Positions 45,028-54,438 of a stretch of 64,000 nt of DNA are shown here, in pieces. A program made the position numbers and the translations under genes. The stretch lies in NCBI RefSeq assembly GCF_002236105.1, contig NZ_NIWU01000009.1:207866-271865 (forward strand), written 5' to 3'. The notes below the pieces were generated by a model. The model ran no database searches and was not told the DNA's origin. It saw nothing but the letters and a program-made list of their open reading frames with translations. Each line of letters begins with the position of its first letter. Position 1 is the stretch's first letter. This DNA comes from Pseudomonas umsongensis. Lineage in GTDB: Bacteria; Pseudomonadota; Gammaproteobacteria; Pseudomonadales; Pseudomonadaceae.

Positions 45028-47154
45028 CTATAAGGTGTAGGAAATACCGACCTGAACCGTCCTCGGCGCACCCGGGTAGGCATAGACGTTACCAAAGGCA
45101 CCTTCTTCATAATCCCGGTCGAACAGGTTCTTCACATCGAGATTGAGCCTGACCTGGTCGTTAATCTTGTAGAAGCCGAGCAGATCGACGACGGTGTAAC
45201 TACCCATCGAAAACGCTGTATTCGCCGTTTGCCCCGCACGCTCATCGACGTACTTGAGCCCGGTGCCAAGCCCCAGCCCCCTCAGCGCGCCCTCCTGGAA
45301 CTCGTAGACGTTGAGCAGGCTGAAGCTGTTCTTGGGAATGTTCATCAACCGGGTGCCCGACTCGATCACGTTGTCCTGGGTAACCTCGGCGTCGACATAG
45401 GCATAGCCGCCAATCACCCGCCATTCAGGGGTGACATTGCCAGCCACGTTCAGGTCAAAGCCACGGCTGCGCACTTCGCCGGCCGCCACACTGAAGGTCG
45501 AGTCCACGGGGTCGGTGGTCAGGACATTGCGTTTTTCAATCTGGTAGATCGCCGCGTCCACACTCAGCTGGCGATCCAGCGCTTCCCACTTGATGCCCAT
45601 CTCATAGGACTTGCCCTTCTCCGGGTCAAAACCACCCCCCTCGCGGCTGGCCCCGCTATTGGGCTTGAATGAGCGCGCGGTATTGGCATACACCGCCACG
45701 GTGTCGGTCAGGTCATACAGCACGCCGAGACGCGGCGTCACCGCGTTATCGCTCGCTTCCCAGCTCCTGCCCCCCGGCACGAAGGTTTCGTAGTCATGCT
45801 CGAAGCGCTCGAAACGGGCGCCCGCCAAAACTTTCAAGCGCTCGGTCAACGCCACCTGATCCTGGACGAAGGCGGCGTAGGTCTTGAGGTTTTCCTTGTC
45901 GTCGGTCGGCGTACGGGTCAGGGCCGGGCGAGGCTGGCCATACACCGGGTCGAAGATATCGATCGGGTAAGCACTCACTGCACCGCTGGAGCGCTGGATG
46001 ATCGACTTGTAGTCGTAATCCTCGTATTCGACGCCAGTCAGCAAGGTGTGATCGAAACCGAGCGCGGTGAAATGCCCGGTGAGATTGAGTTGGGTGTCCT
46101 TGTCTGTCCACTCAAGCTTGCGGTAGTTGAAGTTGCGCCCCAGGGTGCGTCCATCGGCCGCCACGCCATTGGCTTCAACGGCATTGCCCTGCAAGGTGCC
46201 ATCGAGCCACTGGAAGCCACCGCCCAATGTCCAGTCGTCATTCAGGAAGTGCTCGAAACGCAACTGGGCCATGTTGTTGTCGTTGTGCAACTTGCCAACG
46301 TCTTTTTCACCGAAAAACGTGTCGCGCGACGCGGTGCCAATCTGATTCGGATAGCGCGTCAGGCCGCGATCCAGCGGGTGATTGTTGCGCATGAAATCGC
46401 CTTCGAAGATCACCTTGGTGTCATCGTTGGCCTGCCACGAAATAACCGGCGTCACGCCATAACGTTCGGTTTCCACGTGATCGCGGAAGGTGTCACCGCC
46501 CTCGCCCACCACGTTCAGGCGATAGGCCAGGCGACCCTCTTCGTCGAGCGGGCCCGAGGCGTCCAGGGTGCCACGCTTCATTCCCTGATCATCGAGCTGG
46601 CTGCCCAGCGTGACGGTGCGTTCGGCCAGCGGTTGCTTGGAGACCACGTTGAACGTACCGCCGGGATCGCCCCGGCCGTAAAGCGTGGTCGCCGGGCCGC
46701 GCAATACCTCAAGCCGCTCGATGGTGTTCGCATCCGGCATATTCGGGTAACCACGGTTGATCGGGAAGCCGTTGCGATAGAACTCACCGGTGGTAAAGCC
46801 ACGCACGGTGAAGGTGGTCAGCCCCTGGCCACCGAAATTGTTGGCCCGTCCCACGCCGCCGGCGTAATCGAGCGCATCCTGCAACCTTGTGGCACTGATG
46901 TCCTCGACGACATCCTTGGTCACTACGCTGATGGACTGAGGGGTTTCGTGGATCGCCGTGTCGGTTCGGGTTGCGCTGGCAGAGCGGGTTGCGCGATAGC
47001 CATCCACTGGCCCCGTGGCGGTTTCAAGGTCCGCGGTGCCAACGATGTCGGTCGCTTGCAACTCCAGGCCGGTTGCAGCGGTTGTCGCTGGCTCAGCCCA
47101 GGTGGAAGTGGAAAACGCCTGGAGCACACAGATAGACAGCAGGGTACGACGCAT
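45028..47154 (-). CDS. TonB-dependent siderophore receptor
   Basis: The 708-aa outer-membrane receptor has a signal peptide (SICVLQAFSTSTWAEP), a TonB-box-like start, plug domain segments (TPQSISVVTKDVVEDISATRLQDAL, FTVRGF, RGPATTLYGRGDPGGTFN), and a C-terminal barrel ending NLFDRDYEEGAFGNVYAYPGAPRTVQVGISYTL. The pattern is that of ferric hydroxamate/catecholate-type receptors. No signalling domain is present at the N terminus, so it is not of the FpvA/FecA type. A Fur-box-like site lies at 47241-47259. The siderophore is unknown. Confidence 0.93.
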   Translation of the reverse strand: MRRTLLSICVLQAFSTSTWAEPATTAATGLELQATDIVGTADLETATGPVDGYRATRSASATRTDTAIHETPQSISVVTKDVVEDISATRLQDALDYAGGVGRANNFGGQGLTTFTVRGFTTGEFYRNGFPINRGYPNMPDANTIERLEVLRGPATTLYGRGDPGGTFNVVSKQPLAERTVTLGSQLDDQGMKRGTLDASGPLDEEGRLAYRLNVVGEGGDTFRDHVETERYGVTPVISWQANDDTKVIFEGDFMRNNHPLDRGLTRYPNQIGTASRDTFFGEKDVGKLHNDNNMAQLRFEHFLNDDWTLGGGFQWLDGTLQGNAVEANGVAADGRTLGRNFNYRKLEWTDKDTQLNLTGHFTALGFDHTLLTGVEYEDYDYKSIIQRSSGAVSAYPIDIFDPVYGQPRPALTRTPTDDKENLKTYAAFVQDQVALTERLKVLAGARFERFEHDYETFVPGGRSWEASDNAVTPRLGVLYDLTDTVAVYANTARSFKPNSGASREGGGFDPEKGKSYEMGIKWEALDRQLSVDAAIYQIEKRNVLTTDPVDSTFSVAAGEVRSRGFDLNVAGNVTPEWRVIGGYAYVDAEVTQDNVIESGTRLMNIPKNSFSLLNVYEFQEGALRGLGLGTGLKYVDERAGQTANTAFSMGSYTVVDLLGFYKINDQVRLNLDVKNLFDRDYEEGAFGNVYAYPGAPRTVQVGISYTL

Positions 47155-47240
47155 CTAGGAAGCCTTGAGAGAATAGCCAAATGGGACGGCATACATGCCA
47201 ATAATTTCGCGGCGCATGGTATACCGTATCAATAGCTTTT

Positions 47241-47259
47241 GATAGGCGTTCTCATTCGT
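47241..47259 (-). promoter_or_regulatory. Candidate Fur box upstream of the TonB receptor
   Basis: The minus strand reads AATGAGAA, four variable bases, then TATC, matching the central and right parts of the Fur consensus (GATAATGAGAATCATTATC). The left GAT is not matched. Confidence 0.35.
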
Positions 47260-47379
47260 ATTTTTGCGGGAAATGGTACGAAAAAACCGTGGATCAAGGG
47301 AATCGAACGCAGTAACAACGGTCGAATTCGTGGCAGGACAGCATGCTCCTGCCCAAATAACTGCCTGCGGGAGTCCCCA

Positions 47380-48003
47380 TTGTCAGCCGTCTTTCTACGT
47401 CAAGCCTTGCGCCTGGCGATTCCACTCTTGTGCGTTGGCACTTCGTCTACGGCTCTCGCCTGCCCGCAAGGTCAGTACCAGGTGTGTGTGGTTGCCTGTT
47501 TTTGTGCTCCAGGTTCCAGGGAGGACAGCGGGGAGCTCTTCGAAAACATGAACCAGATAGCGGCCGCAGGATTACAGAGCTGGATTGTTCAATCGCGCAA
47601 CACCGCGGCAACCGGCAATGTTCAAACCATCCCGCTGAATATTCGCGCCCAGCTTGAACCCTACTACGACATACAGGTGCTCGACTCGGCCCGCTACAAG
47701 ATCGGCGATGACGAAGAGCTCAACGCCGCGAACACCATGCTGCAGAACCCCGATGTCAATGCCGTCACCCTTGTCGACATCATCGTCTTTCGCAGCCAGG
47801 ACGATGCACTGAACAACGTCGCGTTATGGGCCCATGAGTTGAAGCACGTGCAGCAGTACCAGCAATGGGGCGTCAGCGAGTTTGCCACTCGCTACACCCG
47901 TGACTACAACGCCGTCGAGGCACCTGCCTACGAGATTCAAACCCAAGTCGCCAAGGCGCTGAGAGCCAGCGTAGCCTCGCCAGAGCTTCCTCGAAATCCG
48001 TGA
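47380..48003 (+). CDS. Exported HExxH-containing protein (DUF4157-like)
   Basis: I chose TTG 47380, which follows GGGAG; the ATG at 47239 has no site and would place a long basic tail before the signal peptide. The 207-aa product has a signal peptide (LAIPLLCVGTSSTALA), several cysteines, and HELKH at residues 152-156 in WAHELKHVQQYQQWG. That is an HExxH zinc-binding motif with a downstream EAPAYE acid. It resembles DUF4157-type metallopeptidase-like proteins. It is divergent from the receptor gene and its role is unknown. Confidence 0.75.
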   Translation: MSAVFLRQALRLAIPLLCVGTSSTALACPQGQYQVCVVACFCAPGSREDSGELFENMNQIAAAGLQSWIVQSRNTAATGNVQTIPLNIRAQLEPYYDIQVLDSARYKIGDDEELNAANTMLQNPDVNAVTLVDIIVFRSQDDALNNVALWAHELKHVQQYQQWGVSEFATRYTRDYNAVEAPAYEIQTQVAKALRASVASPELPRNP

Positions 48004-48127
48004 GTTAAAGGGGCCGCTACCAAAGGCTGGCAGTGGATGGAGCGATGGAAAATGACAGCTAAGCTTCTTCTACTGTGGGGCGGTCCATTCAGGTCCGGCC
48101 CTTCACAACAGCCTCGGAGAGGAGCCA

Positions 48128-48409
48128 ATGAAACGCATCGTCATGCTCATCGCGATCTCTTTGCTTACCACTGCTTGCCAGAGCGATAACGGCGTCACCC
48201 GACTCGACAATTGCGTCTGCTATAAAACAGTCGAGGGACAGAAAACCCAGGCATCACCCATGGACTGGCAAGACACCGAAAAGGTGCGGGAACAATTCTC
48301 CCATTGCATTTGCCGAGCCTGGGTTGACCTGGAGAAGGCCGATGATCCCAATCAGTTTTTCGGGCCTGAGACGCAAATAAGAACGGAAATGAAGTCGCAG
48401 GAGAAATAG
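48128..48409 (+). CDS. Small predicted lipoprotein
   Basis: The 93-aa product starts MKRIVMLIAISLLTTAC, a lipoprotein signal with lipobox TTAC. The mature part has cysteine pairs (NCVCYK, HCICR). GGAG lies 6-9 bases before the ATG. It is not related to anything I recognise. It ends before a gap with VanR operator-like sites. Confidence 0.7.
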   Translation: MKRIVMLIAISLLTTACQSDNGVTRLDNCVCYKTVEGQKTQASPMDWQDTEKVREQFSHCICRAWVDLEKADDPNQFFGPETQIRTEMKSQEK

Positions 48410-48777
48410 CTGTTGTGGCCGGACATGCTCTGCAACCGACAGCTTCGCATCCGCCATCAATGGATCCCTTAATAAAAACCAATGAAGATGACCGATAATC
48501 GAACAGTTTATAAATCATATTAACTCATTGATTTTTATGTGATTTATTCAAAAAATAAAAACATCTCGATAAAAATCCAGTCAAACCCACTTTTCAATGG
48601 ATCCATATCTTGATTGACTGGCACTGCACGGTGTCAGGTACAGCGCCTGCCCGCTCATAAAAATAACAAGGGTGTCGGGATGAATGACTTCTCAATCGGG
48701 CTCAAGCTTCGGCTTGCACCCACCAACGCGTGCCTTTCTCGCTTTGCCTTTACCCAGCCTCTTCTCGAGGGGCAGCC
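48410..48777 (+). promoter_or_regulatory. Promoter region of the vanillate uptake genes with VanR-type operators
   Basis: This AT-rich gap has no gene. AATGGATCCATA at 48596-48607 contains the perfect palindrome ATGGATCCAT, also found twice before vanA. A weaker half-matching ATGGATCCCT lies at 48460-48469, 137 bp upstream. The sites match the VanR operator type (ATTGGATCCAAT in Caulobacter). The TTGATTGACTGG stretch after the second site may include the -35. Confidence 0.65.
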
Positions 48778-50112
48778 ATGAGTGTCGATCTCAAGAGCGT
48801 GGTAGATGAACGTCCCATGGCTCACTTCCAATGGTTGGCCGTGGGCATCTGTATTGTCCTGAACATGATCGATGGGTTCGACGTGCTGGTGATGGCCTTC
48901 ACGGCCTCTTCCGTGTCCGCCGAATGGGCGTTGAACGGCGCGCAGATCGGGCTGTTGTTGAGTGCCGGACTGTTTGGCATGGCAGCAGGTTCTCTGTTCA
49001 TCGCGCCATGGGCTGATCGCTATGGTCGCCGGCCACTGATTCTGCTGTGCCTGCTGCTCTCGGGGGCTGGCATGCTGCTGTCGGCCCTGAGCCAGACGCC
49101 GCTGCAACTGGCGCTGTTGCGTGGGCTGACCGGCCTGGGTATCGGCGGGATCCTGGCCAGCAGCAACGTGATTGCCAGTGAATACGCCAACAAGCGCTGG
49201 CGCGGGCTGGCGGTGAGCCTGCAATCGACCGGGTATGCCTTGGGTGCGACCTTGGGCGGGCTGTTGTCGGTGTGGTTGCTGACGCACTTTGGCTGGCGTT
49301 CGGTGTTCCTGTTCGGGGGCGCCGTGACCCTGGCGGTGATTCCCCTGGTGCTGCTGTACTTGCCAGAATCGCTGGACTTCCTGATTGCCCGCCGCCCGGC
49401 AAACGCGTTGGTGCGCATCAACCGACTGGCCGCTCGCCTCGGCCAGCCAGCACTGAACGAACTACCTGTCGCCCTCTCTGCGCCGATTTCAGGCAGAGGG
49501 CGCCTTGCGCAGTTGCTCTCGCCTGATTCACGGCGCACCACCCTGCTGATCTGGTTGCTGTTCTTCCTGGTGATGTTCGGCTTCTACTTCGTGATGAGCT
49601 GGACGCCGAAGCTGCTGGTCTCGGCAGGTCTATCGGCACAACAAGGCATCAGCGGCGGCGTGCTGTTGAGCGTCGGCGGCATCTTCGGCGCCGCGCTGAT
49701 TGGCGGCCTGGCCTCGCGCTGGCGGCTGACCCGGGTGCTGTCGCTGTTCATGCTGATCACCGCAGGGCTGTTGGTGCTGTTCGTCGGCTCCGCTTCATCG
49801 GTATCAATGGCACTCGGCCTGGGTCTGTTGATCGGGCTGTTCTCCAACGGTTGCGTGGCAGGTTTGTACGCACTGTCACCGATTGTCTACGACGCTTCGG
49901 TGCGAACCACAGGGGTCGGTTGGGGCATCGGTATCGGCCGCATCGGCGCCATCCTTTCGCCGACTGTGGCCGGCCTGTTGCTCGACAGCGGTTGGCAGCC
50001 ACTGCACCTGTATGGGGTGTTTGCCGTGGTGTTCGTGATGGCCGCCGTCGTGTTGCTGCAACTGCGGCCCAAGGTCCAGGCACAACCGGGCAGCGCACTC
50101 AGCCAGGCCTGA
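48778..50112 (+). CDS. vanK: MFS permease of the AAHS aromatic acid family (VanK/PcaK-like)
   Basis: ATG 48778 follows GAGGGG. The 444-aa permease has twelve hydrophobic segments and the AAHS signature pattern (DGFDVLVMAF, GLFGMAAGSLFIAPWADRYGRRPLI, LTGLGIGGILASSNVIASEYA). This group carries 4-hydroxybenzoate, protocatechuate or vanillate. Upstream VanR operators and the porin, vanR and vanBA that follow point to vanillate uptake. The name VanK is by context. Confidence 0.85.
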   Translation: MSVDLKSVVDERPMAHFQWLAVGICIVLNMIDGFDVLVMAFTASSVSAEWALNGAQIGLLLSAGLFGMAAGSLFIAPWADRYGRRPLILLCLLLSGAGMLLSALSQTPLQLALLRGLTGLGIGGILASSNVIASEYANKRWRGLAVSLQSTGYALGATLGGLLSVWLLTHFGWRSVFLFGGAVTLAVIPLVLLYLPESLDFLIARRPANALVRINRLAARLGQPALNELPVALSAPISGRGRLAQLLSPDSRRTTLLIWLLFFLVMFGFYFVMSWTPKLLVSAGLSAQQGISGGVLLSVGGIFGAALIGGLASRWRLTRVLSLFMLITAGLLVLFVGSASSVSMALGLGLLIGLFSNGCVAGLYALSPIVYDASVRTTGVGWGIGIGRIGAILSPTVAGLLLDSGWQPLHLYGVFAVVFVMAAVVLLQLRPKVQAQPGSALSQA

Positions 50113-50181
50113 GCCGATACAAAAAAGAGGTAGCGAGGCCCTGCCCTCGCTGCCGACTACACCTCCAGGAAAACAACAATA

Positions 50182-51432
50182 ATGACTTACCTTTCTCTCC
50201 CTCCCCGGGCTCTGCTCGGCGGTGCAATGGCGCTTGCCCTTTTACCTCCGGCACAAGCCGAGAGCGGCGGCTTTTTCGAAGACTCCAAGACCAGCCTGAC
50301 GCTGCGAAACTACTACTTCAATCGTGACTTCAACGATCCCGGCGCCAGCAAGAGCAAGATCGAAGAATGGGCCCAGGGCGCGATCCTCAAGTTCAGTTCC
50401 GGCTACACCCCTGGCGTTATCGGCTTTGGCCTGGACGGTATCGCGATGCTTGGCGTCAAGCTCGACAGCGGCCCTCAGCGCAGCGGTTCGGAGCTGCTGC
50501 CGGTGCACGACGATGGTCACTCCGCCGACAACTACGGGCGCGCCGGGGTGGCGGCAAAGATGCGTTTGTCCGAGACGGAGCTGATGCTGGGCGAACTGAT
50601 GCCCGACGTTCCGCTGCTGCGCTACGATGACGGTCGCCTGCTGCCACAGACCTTCCAAGGCAGCATGCTGGTGTCCCGCGAGCTTCCTGGCCTGAACCTG
50701 CAGGCAGGTCGATACACCGCCGTGAGCCTGCGCAATTCGTCGAACATGCAGGACCTTTCGGCCTGGGCGGCGCCTACCGTCATGTCGGACGGTTTTAACT
50801 ATGCCGGCGCCGAATACCGCTTCAATGAACAACAGACCCTGATCGGCGCCTGGCATTCGCAACTCGAAGACATCTACCAGCAAAGCTATTTGAACCTGCT
50901 GCATAAACAGAAGTTCGGCGACTGGACCCTCGGCGCGAACCTGGGCTATTTCGTCGACAAGGATGACGGCAGCGCCCTGATCGGTAACGTGCAAAGCCAT
51001 ACCGCCTACGGGCTGTTCTCGGCCAACCTGGGTGGCCATACCCTGTACCTGGGGCTGCAAAAGGTCAGCGGCGATACCGCCTGGATGTCCGTGTATGGCA
51101 GTAGCGGCCGCACCCTGGGCAATGACATGTTCAATGGCAACTTCAGTAACGCCGATGAGCGTTCCTGGCAGGCTCGCTATGACTACAACTTCGCCGCCGT
51201 CGGCCTCCCCGGCCTATTGCTCATGACCCGCTACGGCCACGGCGAGAACGCCACCACCAAGGCCGGCAGCAACGGCAAGGAATGGGAACGTGACACCGAG
51301 GTCAGCTACACCCTGCAAAGTGGCCCACTGAAAAACCTCAGCGTGCGGGTCAACAACGCCACCAACCGTCGCAGTTTCAACAGCGATTTCGATCAGACCC
51401 GCGTGATCGTCAGCTACCCACTGTCCCTCTGA
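50182..51432 (+). CDS. OprD-family porin (OpdK-like, vanillate)
   Basis: The 416-aa porin has a signal peptide (ALALLPPAQA), starts with the OprD pattern FFEDSKTSLTLRNYYFNRDF, has the WAQGAILKFSSGYTPGVIGFGLD segment, and ends in a barrel strand (TRVIVSYPLSL). OprD-type channels take up single aromatic acids or amino acids; OpdK takes vanillate. It follows the permease by 69 bp, with a small AGCGAGG/CCTCGCT hairpin at 50130-50153 between, probably in the same transcript. Confidence 0.9.
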   Translation: MTYLSLPPRALLGGAMALALLPPAQAESGGFFEDSKTSLTLRNYYFNRDFNDPGASKSKIEEWAQGAILKFSSGYTPGVIGFGLDGIAMLGVKLDSGPQRSGSELLPVHDDGHSADNYGRAGVAAKMRLSETELMLGELMPDVPLLRYDDGRLLPQTFQGSMLVSRELPGLNLQAGRYTAVSLRNSSNMQDLSAWAAPTVMSDGFNYAGAEYRFNEQQTLIGAWHSQLEDIYQQSYLNLLHKQKFGDWTLGANLGYFVDKDDGSALIGNVQSHTAYGLFSANLGGHTLYLGLQKVSGDTAWMSVYGSSGRTLGNDMFNGNFSNADERSWQARYDYNFAAVGLPGLLLMTRYGHGENATTKAGSNGKEWERDTEVSYTLQSGPLKNLSVRVNNATNRRSFNSDFDQTRVIVSYPLSL

Positions 51433-51441
51433 CCCTCCCCC

Positions 51442-51462
51442 CAGGGGCGCTTGTCGCCCCTG
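51442..51462 (+). terminator. Hairpin after the OprD-family porin
   Basis: CAGGGGCG and CGCCCCTG form an 8-bp stem with a 5-nt loop ten bases after the stop. No U-run follows, so termination may be partial. Confidence 0.45.
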
Positions 51463-51516
51463 CATCCGTCCCCTCCTTGCGTTACTATGGCGAACCAACC
51501 TCTGGAAGTCGCCTGC

Positions 51517-52230
51517 ATGAGCAAACCGGGTCAAATGGTGCTGGTCGCACTGCGCAAAATGATCGCTTCGGGCGAACTGGCAGCCGGCGAACGGCTGATG
51601 GAGATTCCGACGGCGGAACGTTTCGGCGTCTCGCGGATGCCGGTGCGCATGGCCTTCGTGACCCTTGAACAGGAAGGCTTGCTGGTGCGCCATGGCGGTC
51701 GGGGCTATCAGGTACGCTCGGTCAGTGCCGACGATATCGCCGGTGCCGTGGAGGTGCGCGGGGTGCTGGAGGGCCTGGCGGCGCGCCAGAGCGCCGAACG
51801 CGGCTTGAGCGAACAGGCGCAGGCGGCGCTGCGTGAATGCCTGGTGCAAGGCGATGCACTGTTCGACAAAGGCTACGTGACAGAAGAAGACCTTGAGGCG
51901 TTCCATGACCTCAACATGCGTTTTCACCAGGTCATCGTCGAAAGCAGCGCCAACCCGGCCATTGCCGAAGCCCTGGCGCGCAACGACCATCGCCCCTTCG
52001 CTTCAGTGTCGGCGCTGGCGATCGATCGTGAAGACATGGCGCGCGAATACCGGCGCTTCAACTTTGCGCACATGCAACACCACTCGGTGTTCGACGCGCT
52101 GGTCAGTCGCCAGGGCGCACGCGCTGAAGCCATCATGCGTGAACACGCCAATGCGACGCTGCGTTACGCCGAGGTCTTCGGCGCAATCAGCCATGGCGAG
52201 CGGGTGAAGGTGATCTCGCGCGGCGAATGA
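51517..52230 (+). CDS. vanR: GntR-family regulator VanR
   Basis: The FadR-subfamily GntR protein (237 aa from ATG 51517, which has GGAAG upstream; ATG 51487 in frame is another option) has an N-terminal winged helix (LVALRKMIASGELAAGERLMEIPTAERFGVSRMPVRMAF). The helical FCD ligand domain follows (LNMRFHQVIVESSANP, HHSVFDALVSRQ). It sits between the permease/porin genes and vanBA, and the AATGGATCCATT palindromes in both promoters are its expected sites. It probably represses and is released by vanillate. Confidence 0.87.
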   Translation: MSKPGQMVLVALRKMIASGELAAGERLMEIPTAERFGVSRMPVRMAFVTLEQEGLLVRHGGRGYQVRSVSADDIAGAVEVRGVLEGLAARQSAERGLSEQAQAALRECLVQGDALFDKGYVTEEDLEAFHDLNMRFHQVIVESSANPAIAEALARNDHRPFASVSALAIDREDMAREYRRFNFAHMQHHSVFDALVSRQGARAEAIMREHANATLRYAEVFGAISHGERVKVISRGE

Positions 52231-52239
52231 TCGGCTCGC

Positions 52240-53190
52240 TTAGAGATCCAGCACCAACAGTGCTGAGCGGGCCCTCGAACAGCAGGGCGTGAACTGATCA
52301 TTGGCCGCCTGCTCTTCCTCGGTCAGGAACAGGTCGCGGTGATCGGGCACCCCTTCGAGCACACGGGTCAGGCAGGTTCCGCAGATACCCTGCTCACAGG
52401 AAAGCGCAATCTCGACACCGTGACTCTCCAGCACCTGGACCACCGTCTTGTCCGCCGGAATGTCAAACACCTGCCCGCTACTGCCCAGCTTGACCTGGAA
52501 TGCCCCATCGGCAGCGGTGTCCACCGGCGCTGCGGCGAAGTATTCACGGTGCAATTGCCCCTCGCTCCAGCCCTGGCCCCTGGCGCTGTCGAGCACATGC
52601 TGCATGAAACCTGAAGGGCCGCACACATACAGGTGCACGTCAGGCCCCGGATTGGCCAGCACCCTGGCGGCGTCCAGGCGCGAATCGGCCTGTTCATCGA
52701 AATGCAGGTGCACGCGATCGGCAAAGGAAGCGCCTTTGAGTCGCTCGACAAAAGCCGCACGCTCACTGGAACGCGCACAGTAATGCAACTCGAAATCGGC
52801 GCCGCTGTGGGCCAGTTCCTCGGCCATGCACAGAATCGGGGTGATGCCGATGCCACCTGCGAACAACAGGCTGCGCCGCCCCTCGACGACCAGCGGAAAC
52901 AGGTTGCGCGGTTCACTGATGAGCAGCCGATCGCCACTGTTGATTTGCTCGTGCAGGCTCTGGGAACCACCGCGCGAGCCGGCGTCCTTGAGCACGCCGA
53001 TCAGGTAGCGATGGCGCTCTTGCGGGTGATTGCACAGTGAGTACTGGCGAATCAATCCGCCGGGCAGGTGCACGTCGATATGGGCCCCGGCACTGAAGCC
53101 GGGCAATGCCCCGCCTTGCGCGCAGGCCAACTCGTAGCTGCAGATATCCAGGGCTTCGTTGTTGCGGGATGTCACGACGACTTCAATCAT
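52240..53190 (-). CDS. vanB: Vanillate O-demethylase reductase subunit
   Basis: VanB passes electrons from NADH to VanA. The 316-aa protein has an N-terminal FAD/FMN-binding part (RQYSLCNHP), a nucleotide-binding part (LLFAGGIGITPILCMAEEL) and a C-terminal plant-type [2Fe-2S] domain (CEQGICGTC and a later CC). This order is the class IA oxygenase reductase layout. It is downstream of vanA with an 88-bp gap on the same strand. It is convergent with vanR. Confidence 0.95.
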   Translation of the reverse strand: MIEVVVTSRNNEALDICSYELACAQGGALPGFSAGAHIDVHLPGGLIRQYSLCNHPQERHRYLIGVLKDAGSRGGSQSLHEQINSGDRLLISEPRNLFPLVVEGRRSLLFAGGIGITPILCMAEELAHSGADFELHYCARSSERAAFVERLKGASFADRVHLHFDEQADSRLDAARVLANPGPDVHLYVCGPSGFMQHVLDSARGQGWSEGQLHREYFAAAPVDTAADGAFQVKLGSSGQVFDIPADKTVVQVLESHGVEIALSCEQGICGTCLTRVLEGVPDHRDLFLTEEEQAANDQFTPCCSRARSALLVLDL

Positions 53191-53278
53191 GGCGCACCTT
53201 CAAGGCCGGCCACCGCAGTGGCCGCGAACAGGATCTATGGGGGTGGACTGGCGTAGCGCCCAAGGGCGCTGCCCTTGG

Positions 53279-54337
53279 CTATTTGACCGCGGCAATCAGC
53301 TCGGCAGCCGGCGCTCGCTCACGGGCAATGAGGCGTTCCAGCACGCGCCGGGATTGCACGCCACCGGCATCGATATTGAGCTTGAGCAAGTTGCGCTCGG
53401 GATTGGCCAGCAGGTTTTTCTGCTGCTGTTCGAGCATGTCGAGGTCTTCGCTGAAAATCTTCCCCTGGCCCTCGCGGATGGTGGCGGTGAGGGCTTCGTC
53501 GTGGGGATTGAAATTGCGCGCCATGCCCCAGAAGTACCAGATCGACGTCTCGGTTTCCGGCGTAATGAAGTCGACCACGATGCTCGCGGCCTTGTGTTGC
53601 GGCTCGGCGTCGTAACCGCCCTTGCCGGCGTGGGCCACGCCGACCTCGATCAGGACATGACTGGGTGGTGTGAAGCGGCAGATCTGCCAACGGTCTACCG
53701 GCACGTCGTCGGCCAGGTTATTGCCACGCAGGGCCATGCGCCAGAACGGCGGCGCCATGATGTTTTCCATGTGCCGCGCAGTGACCACCTCGTCACCCTG
53801 GACGGTGGTGACCGGCGCCGCTTCATCAATCTCTTTCTGGCCGATGCTCGAGGCGTGCACGTAGGTTTCGTGGGTGAGGTCCATCAGGTTGTCGATCATC
53901 AGGCGATAGTCGCAATTGATGTGGAACAGCCCACCGCCGTAGGCCCACTCATCGCTGACCGCCCACTCCAGATGATGGATCAACGCAGGATCAGCCTTGT
54001 CCTGCTCCCCGGGCCAGACCCAGATGAAACCGTAACGCTCTTGCACCGCGTAAGTCTTGTTGCACGGAAAGCCGCGTACGCGCTGGCCTGGCATTTCGAC
54101 GGTCTTGCCGTCACAGCCCATCACCAGTCCGTGGTAGCCACAGACCAGGTTGCCATTTTCGACATAACCCAGCGAAAGAGGCGCACCACGATGGGGGCAA
54201 AAATCCTCGATGGCAGCAACGCGCCCTTCATGGCCGCGATAGAAGACGATTTTCTCACCGCATATTTGCCGCCCCAGGGGCTTGGAAGCAATCTCGTCGG
54301 GGGTGCAGGCGACGTACCAGGTGTTTTTCGGATACAT
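53279..54337 (-). CDS. vanA: Vanillate O-demethylase oxygenase subunit
   Basis: VanA removes the methyl group of vanillate to give protocatechuate and formaldehyde. The 352-aa Rieske oxygenase has the Rieske ligands at Cys47/His49 (CPHRGAP) and Cys66/His69 (CGYHG), and the mononuclear iron motif in DNLMDLTHETYVH. It is first in a vanAB operon. Its promoter carries two AATGGATCCATT operators (54365-54438), one overlapping the -10. Confidence 0.96.
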   Translation of the reverse strand: MYPKNTWYVACTPDEIASKPLGRQICGEKIVFYRGHEGRVAAIEDFCPHRGAPLSLGYVENGNLVCGYHGLVMGCDGKTVEMPGQRVRGFPCNKTYAVQERYGFIWVWPGEQDKADPALIHHLEWAVSDEWAYGGGLFHINCDYRLMIDNLMDLTHETYVHASSIGQKEIDEAAPVTTVQGDEVVTARHMENIMAPPFWRMALRGNNLADDVPVDRWQICRFTPPSHVLIEVGVAHAGKGGYDAEPQHKAASIVVDFITPETETSIWYFWGMARNFNPHDEALTATIREGQGKIFSEDLDMLEQQQKNLLANPERNLLKLNIDAGGVQSRRVLERLIARERAPAAELIAAVK

Positions 54338-54364
54338 AGGGTTCTCCGGGACAGGCTTGTTTTT

Positions 54365-54438
54365 ATGGATCCATTGAATCGAATAAAACCGACAACAGTC
54401 AAGCTTTTTACAGATAAATGCAGATTAATGGATCCATT
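54365..54438 (-). promoter_or_regulatory. vanA promoter with two VanR operators
   Basis: Palindromes ATGGATCCAT lie at 54365-54374 and 54428-54437, 63 bp (about six helical turns) apart. Between them on the minus strand are TTGACT (54402-54397) and, 17 bp on, ATTCAA (54379-54374), a likely -35/-10 pair whose -10 touches the first operator. Binding at both would block the promoter and may loop the DNA. The upstream site may also serve the divergent permease gene at 54583. Confidence 0.75.

Noticed and set aside
45796..47235. A 479-codon plus-strand frame
   Set aside because: It is antisense to the TonB receptor gene.
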